A stretch of DNA of 64,000 nt from Wyeomyia smithii (GCF_029784165.1 NC_073695.1:13887286-13951285); one strand, 5' to 3'. Positions 51,965 through 63,500 are shown, counted from the first letter of the stretch. A program made the numbers and translations. Notes: generated by a model from the sequence alone, not told the origin.

Positions 51965-52551
51965 GTAAGTTGTTTTGAAGTATTTGTTTAGTTTCTTTTT
52001 TGCAGCAGCAGTGGAGCAGTTGGATGGTTTAGATTTGAGTACTCTGCTTTCGTTCAAAGTGAAAACAGTATTTAGTATTGTGGCAAATTCATCTTCGCAA
52101 ACTTATTTTTCTTTGAATATAAATTACAAAACAGAGAACAAACAGAGAAATGATGTGCCACAAAGAAGCAATCTGAAACCTTTGCTCTTTTTCCTGTTTC
52201 GCAAAGATTCTTCTGTTAGTTTTGATCAATGATCCTCCGTTTTCTCTTTTGATGGCGAACCGAGTAGTTGATGTTATTTTGTGGTGATATATAATTGTTA
52301 ATTTACGTGTGAAATAGGGCAGTGATTCACGGTAGATATATTCTAACGTGTGTCGTTAGTGAATCTACAAAAGGCTTAGTACAAGAACAGTTGCTTTAAG
52401 CAGCAAGTTCGCGTTAAAGTTTGTTAAAATAAAATCCCCCCCGACGCTTCCAAAGCAGCGGTGGTGGCGATCATTATTTTTTTTGCCTCTGTCTCTTGTT
52501 TCTCTGCATGTCTATTGGTATAGCGTCCCGTGTTAACGTGTGTTGTGTGCG

Positions 52552-53932
52552 ATGATTTGCTCTGGCTGTGGTACGGCAATTGTCCTATCGGATTTGCCGT
52601 TGAAATGTGTGGGCTTCAACTGTGCACGTTTGTTTCACTACAAGTGTACTGGGCTCACCAAGGCAACGGCAAAGATAGTTACAGATAATGATAATCTTTG
52701 CTTCAAGTGTGACGAATGTTTATCAAACCAGTGTTGTGGTGGGCAACATTTCATACCGGACATCAAGCGTATTGAAGAAGAGATGAAGAAATTATCTTCT
52801 CTCTCTGATTCGGTCATTGAAATGCGGGATCAAATATCGGCCCAGATAAACAGTGCGTTGAATTTTGGTATGGAGCAGTTGAGATTAAATGTAAATGAAT
52901 CTCTTGAAAAATTATTTTGTGAGAAATTTGATACATTGAACAATTCGGTTTTGGAATTAAATACGCGTCAAAATAAAGCTGCAATTAATGATGCCCGCGC
53001 GCGGAATGGGACGGTTCCTTCTGAATCGGACCAAATCAGCAAGAAGCGTAGAATTGATGACGATAATAGTGATGATGTTTTTGATGACGGCGTGACTTTT
53101 GCGCAAGTTGTGAAGGGTCGCCGTAAAAGTATTAAACGAGTGTTAGTAATAATAATAATATTAATGATGGTTTTAAGCCCGTTAAACATAAGACTCGTCC
53201 GGTCATTGTGATCAAACCGAAAGAGTCCAAACAAGCTTGCGAGGAAAATCGGAAGTTTTTGAAAACAAAATTAGATCCAAAAACACACAAAGTGAGTAAT
53301 TTTAGGAACGGTAAAGATGGTTCCATTATTGTTGAATGCGCTGTTGGCGAAAATATTGATAAGTTGAAAAATGGCATTGAAAGCAATCTGGGTGAAAACT
53401 ACAGTGCTGTTGTTCCCACGTCGGTGCCGAGATTGAAAATAGTGGGCATGAGCGGGAATCTTTCTCCTGATGTTTTCATTGACTTTTTAAAGAGTCAAAA
53501 TGAGGTATCAAAATTAATGATGTAAAAGTAATAAAGTCGTATGAATATCCACGCTTTCGGTATAACAAGTATAGCGCGGTAATAGAGGTTGATTTGGAAA
53601 CGTATAACAGCTTGTTATCTGCTAAGCAAGTAAATGTAGAATTTGATCGGTGCTTAGTATTTCCCGCGGTAAATGTTTTGAGATGCTTCAAATGTGGAGA
53701 ATTTGGGCACAAGAGCATGGATTGCAAAAATTGTGATACGTGTTCCAGGTGTAGCCTAAAACACAAAACATCTGAATGCACGTCTACTGTTTTGAAATGC
53801 GTTAATTGTTTAAAGACGAATAAAGAGCGTAACATGAATTTGGACGTCAACCATGCCGCATTTAGTTCAGAATGCATGATATATAAAAGATTATTCAATC
53901 TAAAGAAAAGCAGCTTGTGTTTCAATAAATAG
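52552..53932 (+). pseudogene. CR1/L2-type ORF1: PHD finger, coiled region, zinc knuckles
   Basis: ATG at 52552: MICSGCGTAIVLSDLPLKCV, then FNCARLFHYKC and CFKCDEC complete a PHD-type C4HC3 pattern (residues about 3-58). A Leu/Glu-rich segment (RIEEEMKKLSSLSDSVIEMR) is a likely coiled coil. The frame shifts near 53140 beside an AAT repeat into KPKESKQACEENRKFLKTKL, and shifts again near 53505. The last part (53594-53932) has CCHC-like knuckles CFKCGEFGHKSMDC, CDTCSRCSLKHKTSEC and CVNC. Typical nucleic-acid-binding ORF1. The two frameshifts stop full-length translation. Confidence 0.8.
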
Positions 53933-53953
53933 CAAACAAGTTCCAAGAAGAAT

Positions 53954-56164
53954 GTGAATAAGTTCGAATTTTTGTATTTGTATATTGCGGGGTTGACAAC
54001 AAACTACGTTGCATTACGTCAGATTGTTGAAGATAAACGTCCACTTTTAGTGTTCTTATCAGAGACTCATATTGTCGATATAGAAGCATATGATCAATAT
54101 AGTATTCCGGGATATAATGTGGCTGCTTGTTTATCACATTCTAGACAAACTGGCGGTGTTGCTATTTATGCCAGAGAATCAGTTCAATTCGAGCTTTGCC
54201 GAAACGAAGCGAAGGATGGCAATTGGTTCTTGGGCATAACAGTAGTACGTGGTATGGAGGTGGGTAATTTTGGTGTTTTGTATCATTCTTCCAATGCTAG
54301 TGATCACCGTTTCCTTGAAATATTGGAAAATTGGCTTGATGAATTTCTCGATTATAGTAAACTGAATATATTGACTGGCGATTTTAATATCAACTGGCGA
54401 GATAATACAAATTCGAATCATTTGAAGCGTTTAGTAGAATCTTTCAATTTAAAACAAAGCGTTAATGAATTTACACGTATTTCCCAGCGAAGTAGAACTT
54501 TGATTGATCATGTTTATTCCAATTTGGATTCCATTTGTTCAGTAACGGATTCTGATATGAAAATAACCGATCATGAGACATTAGTAATCACTGTATTAGA
54601 CAACTTGAGTGAGAATAATGATTTTAAAAAATTGAAATGCTGGAGAAAATATTCGAAAGAGGCTGTTTCGAATCTTGTTGAAAGAAGCTTGGATTTTCCA
54701 ATCGTGTCCGGTAATTTAGATGATTCTGCAGCTGTTCTTACTAGTATTTTGAAAACGTGTACGAATCAATTAGTTGAACATAAATTCGTCACCTTAAAGA
54801 ACGCGAACAGCTGGTACAATTTGGATCTTTTGCGTCTTAAGCGCAAGAGGGATAAATTGTACAAAAAGTTATGTAGATCAAATAGTCAGAGTCATTGGAA
54901 TAAGTACACAATCGCGCCTAATAAATATTCACAAGCGTTGAAAAAGACGCGTTGTGAATATATCCAGAGAAAGATTACTCAGCATCAAAACAACAGCAAA
55001 GAGTTATGGAAAATTTTGAAATCTTTATTAAAACCTAGTAATTGTAAACCGCGGTCCATAACTTTTGATGGCACATTAGAACAAACAGAACAAATAATTG
55101 CTAGTAAGTTCAATGATTATTTCATCAATAGTGTTTCATTGATCAATCAATCAATTGAACTGCTCGATGAACCGGATGAAATAAAACAGCCGACTAACGT
55201 TAATAGTAGATTTGATGGTTTTCACCTAATCACAATGGATGACCTTAAAAATATTTGTTTTTCATTAGGTAAAACGACTGGCGTAGACAATGTAAATGCT
55301 AGGGTTATTCAAGATTGCTTCAATGTTATTGGTCACACTCTGCTGAACCTTATTAATGAATCATTGCTAACTGGGCACGTGCCTAAAGTGTGGAAAGAAT
55401 CGTTGGTTGTTCCGATTCAAAAGGTTGCTGGAACGATTAAAGCCGAAGAGTTTCGTCCCATCAATATGTTACACACGTTAGCAAAGATATTGGAACTTGT
55501 TGTTAAAGGTCAGCTGTTAGAATATTCAAATAGTAACTCGTTATTAATTCCGGAACAATCTGGCTACCGGGAAGGCCATTCGTGTGAAACCGCGTTGAAT
55601 TTAGTTCTTGCAAAATGGAAAGATAACTTAGAAAATAGAGACACAATAGTTGCTGTATTTTTGGATCTGAAACGCGCTTTTGAAACAATTTCTAGGCCCT
55701 TATTGTTGAACACAATCAAGCGCTTTGGAATTTCGAGTACTGCATTCAGATGGTTTGAAAGCTATTTGTCTGACAGAACTCAACGGACTGTTTTTAATGA
55801 TTCTGTATCTGGTCCCGTGGAGAATGATCTTGGAGTTCCACAGGGAAGTGTATTAGGGCCTCTTTTGTTTATTATGTATATAAATGACATGCGGCGAGTT
55901 TTACGTTTTTGTGACATAAATCTTTTTGCCGATGACACCATGTTGTTCATTGCAGCTAAAAATTTAGAAGAAGCTGTTTCACACTTGAATGAAGATTTAC
56001 GTTCTCTAAGCAGATGGCTGAAGTATAAGCAATTGAAATTGAATATTGATAAAACTAAATTTATGATTTTCTCGCGCACCGTGGTAAATGACGATGTCTC
56101 TGTTATAATAGATGATGAGACAATTGGTCGCGTTCGGGAGATTTCGGGAAATATCTTGGCGTGA
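53954..56164 (+). pseudogene. CR1/L2-type ORF2: endonuclease and reverse transcriptase
   Basis: A frame of 736 codons. Endonuclease: YIAGLTTNYVALRQIVEDKR, LVFLSETHIVD (Glu), ILTGDFNINWRD (Asp/Asn), TLIDHVYSN and ITDHETLVI (Asp-His). RT: GKTTGVDNVNARVIQDCF, KVWKESLVVPIQKVAG, EFRPINMLHTLAKILE, GYREGHSCETALNLVLAKW, VAVFLDLKRAFETI (motif A), LGVPQGSVLGPLLFIMYIND (motif B) and INLFADDTMLFIAA (motif C). All RT and endonuclease catalytic residues appear present. The usual start Met is unclear; the frame opens 20 bases after ORF1. It ends by frameshift at GNILA near 56150. Confidence 0.85.
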
Positions 56165-56766
56165 TTATTGATGACAACCTAAAGTTCAACGCTCACATTG
56201 ACAATGTCATCAAGAAAATTGCCAAGTAGTATGGAATATTATTCCGTTTCAAAAACGAACTAACAATTAGTAGTAAAATACAGCTATACAAGTCAATCAT
56301 CTCGCCCCATTTGGATTTTTGCCCTACCTTTTTGTATTTGGCCAATAACACACAATTATTGAGGTTACAGCGTTTGCAGAATAGAATAATGCGTTTGATT
56401 TTAAAGTGTGATAGATTAACTTCCTCTGCTTTTATGTTGGACGCTTTGCAATGGTTATCCGGGAAGCAACGAATTGTTTATTTGTCTATGGTGTTCATTT
56501 TTAAAATAATTAATGGTTTGCTACCTCAATATTTGTGTGATCGAATTGAAAGAGGAAGTGATTTTCATAGATATAACACTAGAAACGCGGATGAAATAAG
56601 AACACCTTTCTTTTTAACCAGAGCTTCACAGAATTCATTATTTTATAAAGATATAAATTTTTTCAATTCGATGCCAAGACATGTTAAACGTGCACCAACA
56701 CTTGCGGAGTTCAAGAGACAATGTATTTCACACGTGAAAGTTTCTGTTGTACAGAACGAAATTTAA
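56165..56766 (+). pseudogene. CR1/L2-type ORF2 C-terminal region
   Basis: Continues ORF2 in another frame: YLGVIIDDNLKFNAHIDNVI, a TAG stop near 56227, then LYKSIISPHLDFCPTFLYLA, RLQRLQNRIMRLILKCDR, and NSMPRHVKRAPTLAEFKRQ, ending at the TAA after VVQNEI. This is the normal C-terminus of such RT proteins. Confidence 0.8.
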
Positions 56767-57384
56767 AAGCTTTTAACAATGACGAGAGTTTATATGACGA
56801 AGTTTAAACAACGGATTTATTTTGGATGAAATATTTATTTTTGAAATCTATTTATTTATTGATTGTTTAATTGAAGCCTGTAACTAACGAAGTTTTTTAC
56901 GAACGGATATGATTGTGTTGTAAAATTTTATTTATATTTTATATTTGATCTTTTTTTAACATATAATGACAAAACTACTGTGTTCGTCGCGGTGGTGATG
57001 ATGGATTTTTTTCCTTTATGTTGTTGTAGCTTAAAAAATAATAGAAAGTGACTACATAAGTTTGAGCCTCGCGCGCGGAAGACAGATATAAATGGATTCT
57101 TTAACAATTTAAACTTAATTGTTTTTTGAATGCTTAGAGAATATACATGAAGTAATTGTGGTTAGTCTGACTGAAGGTCATGAAAACCCTGTGCTAGCTT
57201 TGTGTGGCTCTACAGCAATTCACGTCTTTACCGATGTGAATCAAGTAAACAGTTTTTGAAGAAGTTTATATCTGGAAATGGAATCAGTTCGTTTTTTTTG
57301 TATAACTGATTGAAATTGTGATTACATTAATTATCTATAGATAAATCGTCCAGCTCAAACCTTTGTAGGGGTATGTGGCGGGAC
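56767..57384 (+). other. 3' UTR of CR1/L2-type element
   Basis: AT-rich, non-coding; followed by the CAT microsatellite. Confidence 0.5.
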
Positions 57385-57404
57385 CATCATCATCATCATC
57401 ATCA
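57385..57404 (+). repeat. (CAT)n tail
   Basis: CAT trinucleotides in tandem, probable 3' terminus of the CR1/L2-type element. Confidence 0.7.
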
Positions 57405-58389
57405 ATCATAACATAAAGTCCTGCTAAACAGACACGAAATTAAGATGTAATATGGAAAATACCGAAATAAAGTGAAGACAAAAATTAGTAAAACTAGGAA
57501 ATAATGACGAGACAATCGTGACTGATGCAATGATAAAGTGATTTAAAATTTTACAAAACTGTATTTCTCACAGGACTTTGTAAATTCAACCACTTAAAAG
57601 AAGCTGTACAAACTTTTTTTTTAAATCTATTGCAAATTGAATGGGCATAACATCAAAACAAAACTAATGCGAAACATATTTATTGTGAACAGATATTGAA
57701 ATACTACTAAAATCTTCCAGCTGAAGATAGTACAGCGTATATAGTATCAATCTCAGTAGTTTCGGTGAATGTTTGGTCTAAAGTAAAACGATATTTAATA
57801 AAATAGTTTTGACATATTCGTGAAGCAAACTTTATCCCTAATTTTTAATGCACCTCTGGCTTATCTTCAATTGGTTTTTGATAAAAATGTGACACATTTC
57901 GATTATATTTCAGTTAGTAAGTTGTATCAGTTTCACTCTTTTGGCACCTATCAAAACACTTTTCGTTACATGTTATTCATGTCATGTCACCACATTTCTG
58001 ACATTATTGAGCCTGACAAAGTTATTTCAAATTAAAAATCGTCGATAGTGACGCTGTTAACCTTTTATTTTCAGTTAAAAATTATTTGTTTCTTTTTCGA
58101 GTACTTTGTGAGTCACAAACTAATCGATTGCACTTGTATATATACCTCTATGAGAACTGTCTCCTGATGCCCAGGATATAGCTTCGAGAGCCGACGGAGA
58201 CTGGAGCATCCATACGTCACGTATGCAATGAGGAGAGGAGGTTGAGTAAACCATGATGATATGTGACGTAGAGAGGACGTGGGTTTGACTCAATGTAACG
58301 TCATATGGAGAATATTTTAAAACGGAAAATTGATTTGGAAAATTATTTACTGTATTTTTATTACTTTTCATCGACTGTTAGTTTACTCA
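57405..58389. other. Non-coding gap
   Basis: No gene or repeat recognised. Confidence 0.4.
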
Positions 58390-58538
58390 GAGAAGTTTCT
58401 TTCGGCTTCGCAGTCTTTAAAATGTGAGAAGACAACGATATCCAGGACCAAACGGGAACCCGACATCTTTGTTAAAAAAATGCTCGAACGAACTGGTGGT
58501 GCCTCTTTTGAAGCTGTTCAATCTTTCTCTGCAGCAAG

Positions 58539-58543
58539 GGTTG
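58539..58543. repeat. LTR target duplication, left
   Basis: GGTTG, identical to 59027-59031. Confidence 0.75.
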
Positions 58544-59026
58544 TGTAGTAGATTTGGTATTATTATAATGAAATCAATCCATAAGAATGAGAGGATATTT
58601 CTCAGTGTATGCAATGTTAGTACGCTGTCTAGTAAACGCACTATTTGAGAACCGTCAATATTGAAACGCTAACAGTGAACGCTAATTCTGGCGGAAACAG
58701 GCTGACGAGTTTACAGGAAGAAGGAGAAGATTCGGTGATGTTCGGAAAAGTGTTGAGCGGACGCAAGCAACTTGGGTTAGATTGACGGAGAGAGAGGAAG
58801 AGTGGTTACGCATTGGTTAAAAAGAGATAGGTTCGGGAGAGTGCAGGAATGCCTACAGATCGTGTCATGATCGAGAGAGAATTTCGGTGGAAAGAGATAA
58901 ACGACGGAGCTAGAGACGCCCGATAATCCACCGAAGACCATCGTTCGACATTCTGTTGACTAAAGTTACCGCAATAAGACGTGTATCGTTTCAGCTGATG
59001 CATAATGGCCGAAAAGCGCCACGACA
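58544..59026 (+). mobile_element. Solo LTR inserted in RT coding sequence
   Basis: A 483-bp block that starts TGTAGTAGATTTGG and ends CGCCACGACA (TGT...ACA). It is flanked by GGTTG on both sides. Removing it and one GGTTG rejoins the interrupted RT (LQQGL to FPASW) in frame. No internal LTR-element coding sequence remains, so this is a recombined solo LTR. Strand is assigned arbitrarily. Superfamily unknown. Confidence 0.75.
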
Positions 59027-59031
59027 GGTTG
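59027..59031. repeat. LTR target duplication, right
   Basis: GGTTG. Confidence 0.75.
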
Positions 59032-60346
59032 TTTCCGGCTAGTTGGAATATTCATTGCTCACACCGATTCACAAAAAAGGGAACAAGTGCAACATAGCTT
59101 ATTATCGAGGAATTACATCATTATGTGCCTTTTCCAAAGTTTTCGAAATAGTCGTCAAAACAGGGCTGTTTGCAGCGTGTGAAAAATTACATTCCTAGTG
59201 ACCAATATGGTTTTCATCCTAAAAGATTCGTCACAACCAATCTTTCGCAGTTCTTATCGTTGTGTTCTCGCTCAATGAATGCGGGATTGCAAGTGGGTGC
59301 TGTGTACATGGACTTCAAGACTGCGTTCGATCGTGTAAATCACATTATTCTACGAAAGCTGGATAAACTAGGGCTCTCTGCCATGCTCGTGAGATGGTTT
59401 CGTTCGTACCTGACTGGCAGAGTTGTTTGTGTCAGTCTTGGGTCGTCACATTCTGAGCCATTTACACCTTCTTCTAGAGTGCCGCAAGGAAGCAATCTGG
59501 GTCCACTTTTATTTTCACTATTCATTAACGACGTTGCTACTATTTTACCTCGGGGTGCACGGCTCCTTTTTGCAGACGACGTAAAAATCAGTTTGATTGT
59601 AGCCTGTCTTGGAGACTGTCTGGAACTACAAAAGTTGATTGATGCTTTCAGTGATTGGACCAACCGTAATCTTCTTACCTTGTGTGTGGAAAAATGTAAT
59701 GTAATTACCTTCAGCAGACAGCGTCATTCAATTAGTTTTCCATACAGCTTGTCTGGGAAAACTCTCCAGCGCGTAAGCCAAGTTAAAGATCTATTACCAA
59801 GATGTCATTTCAAGAGCAAACAAGCAGCTGGGATTCATTTTTAGAATTGCCGATGGATTCCGCGATCCACTGTGCATGAAGGCTTTGTACTGCACTCTGG
59901 TACGTTCGATGCTCGAATCAGCGGCTGTCGATTGGTGTCCGTTCAACGAGGTCTGGATTTATCGCAGGGAAGCTGTCCAGAAAAAAATCGTGCGTATGGC
60001 ACTAAGGCATCTTCCTTGGCATGATGCTACGAGGCTGCCTCCCTATGAGCACCGCTGCATGTTATTAGGGATTGAGATGTTGGAGAGAAGGAGCTTTAAC
60101 GCACAAGTTATTTTCGTTGCAAAGGTCCTGGAAAATAAAATTGATTCACCTGCTATTCTCGCGGACTAGAATCTCTACGCTCCGGAAAGGAATCCGCGGA
60201 GACCTCATCTCCTGAATTTGGAGGCAAGGTATGGCCAGAATGATGCGATTAGGTTTATGTCAACGAGGTTCAACGAGGTTGCAGAACTATTCGATTTCAA
60301 CGAACCCATCAACACTTTTTTGCGTCGCCTGAGGATTCGCTTATAA

Positions 60347-61133
60347 AGCCCTATTTAGAGTTCCAAGCGAAGTGAAAATTGCTTGGAACTGTAAACTATG
60401 CTTTATCACAAACTACCATACAGTAAACAAACGCAGTAACGTTGAAGGTCTGAGTACAACACACACAACAATCATGCAACACGTCAAACGGAGTACAGAA
60501 ATGAACAACTGTAAACGTCAACGGTCGCTGAAAGCTTCTACCGAGTGTCACACGACATAACTTGTGCGCAATAGAGTTTGTATGCAAGTTTCTGGTTACG
60601 TAAAAAAATGTTTAGTATGATTGAGAGTGCTACGAGTTTTGCTTTGTTAAAATGTTTAGTATTAATTTTCATAATGTAAGAAGTTAATATTGTATTTGAT
60701 GTCTTGTTTAGCTAACTCAATGTATTTTTCTTGTTAGGTTAGGTAATTATCTGTTTTTGACAGTTAATGCTCTAACCGTCACTTCACAGAAAAATAATAC
60801 TCTGATATGTTATGTGTATAATTTGCGTAACTGTTTCTAAAAAAATTTTTGGTCTTAATTCGCTTGTAGAGTTATGCTAAAGAATATAGATTGTTCGAAA
60901 CGCCGGTGTTAGGGAAAAATATCATTTTCTTTTCACATTTTAAAGACTGCGCAACCAGAAGCTCCGCTAACTTTGTGCGCGTGTGAACTATCTGCTTAGA
61001 AAAAGATTGCATTTCAAGTGTTTTTTACCAGTTTTTTTTCTGCTAAAACTGTAGTGTGTCATGTGAATAGTTACTACAGGCTGTGAAGGCGCTCGAATCT
61101 GTAACGACTTCAATGGATTCAAGTTAGTTACAA
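60347..61133. other. Non-coding; 3' UTR and flank of the RT remnant
   Basis: No gene. The 3' end of the retroelement is not clearly visible. Confidence 0.35.
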
Positions 61134-61310
61134 ATCTCCCAGATGGTCTCGAGGCATGATGCTGGCCTAACAAGCCAGTCGTCGTAGGTTCGGGTCTCGG
61201 CTCGGGAGAGACTGTTAGTGTCAGTAGGATCGTAGCGCTAGCCCCGCAATTGTCCTGTACACTAAATGCGAAGTCTGTGTATATATAACCAGAAGGTCAA
61301 GTTCCGAATC

Positions 61311-61324
61311 GGAATGTAGCACCA
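61311..61324. repeat. RTE target duplication in SINE tail, left
   Basis: GGAATGTAGCACCA, identical to 62759-62772. Confidence 0.9.
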
Positions 61325-61387
61325 GATCTGATCTGATCAAACAGTCCCAAGTCGTGGTGTGGCCTTTGCTGTACGTAAGAGTCGTCT

Positions 61388-61957
61388 CTATTCCACTCGG
61401 TCCATGGCTGCAGTTCGCCAGCTCTGCAGTCTGCGTAGGGTCCGCAGGTCGTCTTCCACCTGATCGATCCACCTTGCGCGCTGTGCACCTCTCCGTCTCG
61501 TCCTTGACGGATTGGTTTCGAGAACTATCTTTACCGGGCTGTCGTCTGACATCCTTACAGCATGCCCAGCCCACCGCAACCTACCTATCTTAGCGGTGTG
61601 GACGATAGATGGCTCCCCAAGCAGCTCCTGCAGTTCGTGGTTCATTCGCCTTCTCCACACTCCGTTTTCCATCTGCAGTCCACCGAAGATGGTACGCAAC
61701 ACCTTCCGCTCGAAGACCGCAAGGGCGCGTTGGTCCTCCACAAGCATAGTCCATGTCTCATGCCCGTAGAGGACTACCGGTCTGATCAGCGTCTTGTAGA
61801 TGGTTAACTTGGTGCGGCGACGAATTCTACTCGATCGGAGCGTCCTCCGAAGACCAAAATATGCACGATTTCCTGCCATAATGCGTCGTTGAATTTCTCT
61901 GCTGGTATCGTTGTCGGCAGTTATCAGTGAGCCCAGATACACGAACTCATCAACCAC
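61388..61957 (-). pseudogene. RTE-like RT C-terminal region
   Basis: The frame reads VDEFVYLGSLITADNDTS, RRTKLTIYKTLIRPVVLYGH, GGLQMENGVWRRRMNHELQE and IGRLRWAGHAVRMSDD, matching the C-terminal half of the RT at 2703-3980 (ALYGHEAW, RLQWAGHVARM). A frameshift at about 61958-61997 separates it from the RT core frame. Confidence 0.85.
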
Positions 61958-61997
61958 CTCGATTTCATCACCACCAATTTGAACTCGAGGTGGGAGG

Positions 61998-62758
61998 TTA
62001 GCACTGTCCTCTCGTGAACCCCTCTCCTTTCATGTACTTCGTCTTCGATGCATTGATGACCAGTCCAATCCGTTTGGCTTCAGCCTTTAGTCCGATGTAC
62101 GTATCCGCCATCTTCACAAAGGTCCGAGCCACAAGGTCAATATCGTCGGCGAAACCAAACAGTTGAACCGACTTTTGGAATATCGTGCCACTCGTGTTAA
62201 TCCCCGCTCTTCTAATGACACCTTCCAGGGCAATGTTGAACAGTAGGCACGAGAGACCATCACCTTGCCTTAGACCTCTTCGGGTTTCGAAGGGGCTCGA
62301 GAGTGCCCCCGAAACCCGAACTACACACATCACTCGATCCATCGTCGCTTTGACCAACTGCGTCAGTTTGTCCGGAAATCCGTGGTCGTGCTTAATTTGC
62401 CATAGCTTGTCCCGATCGATTGTGTCGTACGCCGATTTAAAATCGATGAACAAATGATGTGTGGGCACGTAATATTCGCGGCATTTCTGCATAACCTGCC
62501 GAACCGCGAATATCTGATCCGTGGTGGCGCGGGCACCCATAAATCCCGCCTGGTAGTACCCCACGAAATGCTTCGCAAATGGTGATAGTCGACGGCAAAG
62601 TATTTGGGAGAGTACCTTGTAGGCGGCGTTCAACAGAGTGATTGCCCGGTAATTGCAGCACTCCAGTTTGTCGCCCTTTTTGTAGATGGGACACACAATA
62701 CCCTCCATCCACTCCTCCGGTACTCGTTCTTCCTCCCAAACCTTGACAATGACCCAGT
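61998..62758 (-). pseudogene. RTE-like reverse transcriptase core
   Basis: RT motifs in order: MEGIVCPIYKKGDKLECCNY, QAGFMGARATTDQIF, LFIDFKSAYDTID (motif A), RRGLRQGDGLSCLLFNIALE (motif B), LFGFADDIDLVA (motif C) and IGLVINASKTKYMKG. The catalytic Asp residues are present. The protein lacks its endonuclease because the copy is 5'-truncated, and it loses the C-terminus by frameshift. Confidence 0.85.
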
Positions 62759-62772
62759 GGAATGTAGCACCA
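62759..62772. repeat. RTE target duplication in SINE tail, right
   Basis: GGAATGTAGCACCA. Confidence 0.9.
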
Positions 62773-62790
62773 AGGCTTTGATTTTTTTAC

Positions 62791-63244
62791 TACAAGTTAA
62801 TGTTTCAAATTTGTGATTTGTTGATATTCGAGCAGACACCTAATAAAAAAGCATTCGACACCCTATTTTAACACCGACAGTGTAGGAGTCGCAAAGTTAA
62901 TTACAATATCGGATTTCTTTTTTTCTGGTATTATTTTTTTTTTTTTTTCATACATCCATTGTGCGTTAGCTTAAAGAGACAATTAACATTTACAAGCTGG
63001 AAATCATCACATCCGACTTTTTGCTTCTTTCTGCCGATGGCGTTCAGCGACTTCACTCAATTCTTGGTCACGATATATTCGCAGGTATATTAAAGGCTGC
63101 ATTTCAAACGTTCAGTGGGTGTTTACCAGAATATTGTTCCAGCTACCAAGGTGTACCATTGCGGGCAAGACAGTGATTTGTTTTCGTTTTCCTCAACTGG
63201 TTACAACCGCTTCGAGAGGTTAGATTTTTTTTCGAATGAGATAA
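62791..63244. other. Non-coding gap
   Basis: AT-rich; nothing recognised. Confidence 0.4.
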
Positions 63245-63500
63245 GGCGACATCCATAAATTACGTAACGCAAATATACTATTTTTGGACCCCCACCCCTC
63301 ATATATAACGAAACGTAACGCAAATACCAACCCCCCATAAAAATTACGTAACGCTATAGAAGAATTTTCTTATTAAAAATCCTCTCCAGAAATTCTTATG
63401 TAACGCTGAACTTACCTCCCCCTTCCCTATGTGACAAAAATGTAATACTCAAAAATACCCCCACCCCCCTTTGCACGTCACGTAATCTATGGATGCCGCC
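63245..63500. mobile_element. MITE with ATCCATA...ACGTAACGC ends
   Basis: 256 bp. Left end GGCGACATCCATAAATTACG; right end inverted GGCGGCATCCATAGATTACG. Internal GTAACGCAAATA and GTAACGC words repeat in both halves. Flanks are TAA and TAC, so a 3-bp target is possible but imperfect. No protein. Confidence 0.75.

Larger units (their letters stand above)
52240..57404 (+). mobile_element. CR1/L2-type non-LTR retrotransposon, nearly intact
   Basis: Leader, ORF1 (52552-53932), ORF2 (53954-56766), a long 3' UTR and a CAT microsatellite tail at 57385-57404. The PHD finger plus zinc knuckles in ORF1 and the RT motif style (GVPQGSVLGPLLF, LFADDTMLF) place it in the CR1/L2/Jockey group. Ends are approximate and no target duplication was identified. 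Frame damage: two frameshifts in ORF1, one frameshift and one stop in ORF2. Confidence 0.75.
58390..60346 (+). pseudogene. Jockey/CR1-type RT remnant (same group as element C), split by solo LTR
   Basis: 5'-truncated. It starts inside RT with GPNGNPTSLLKKCSNELVVP and LLKLFNLSLQQGL, is interrupted at 58544-59026, and resumes with PASWKYSLLTPIHKKGNKC and YYRGITSLCAFSKVFE. The frame 59170-59844 has DQYGFHPKRFVTTNLSQFL, GAVYMDFKTAFDRVNH (motif A), SRVPQGSNLGPLLFSLFIND (motif B) and ARLLFADDVKISLI (motif C). After a frameshift, 59876-60169 reads LVRSMLESAAVDWCPFN, MALRHLPWHDATRLPPYEHR. The C-terminus FLRRLRIRL ends with TAA at 60344-60346. A 10-base tandem duplication (GTTCAACGAG) near 60262 adds a frame break. 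Confidence 0.8.
61325..62758 (-). mobile_element. 5'-truncated RTE-like element inserted in SINE
   Basis: A minus-strand element of 1434 bases between perfect 14-bp duplications. The 3' end (left) is GATCAGATCAGATC on the minus strand, a short-repeat tail. The 5' end is truncated inside the region just before RT (VWEEERVPEEWMEG). Same group as 2672-8968. Confidence 0.85.
61134..62790 (+). mobile_element. Feilai-like SINE, interrupted in its tail
   Basis: Head and body at 61134-61324: hairpin CTGGC-CTAACAA-GCCAG, B box GGTTCGGGTCT at 61188-61198, then GAGAGACTGTTAGTGTCAGT and TTCCGAATCGGAATGTAGCA. The tail GCACCAAGGCTTTGATTTTT continues at 62759-62790, after a minus-strand RTE insertion. Same family as 47191-47409 in the opposite orientation. 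The 5' end is approximate and a target duplication is unclear. Confidence 0.8.

Noticed and set aside
51587..51991. 134-codon coding frame
   Set aside because: The frame has no ATG at its start (it opens with GTG) and runs across a consensus splice donor; the region is better explained as a UTR exon or non-coding.
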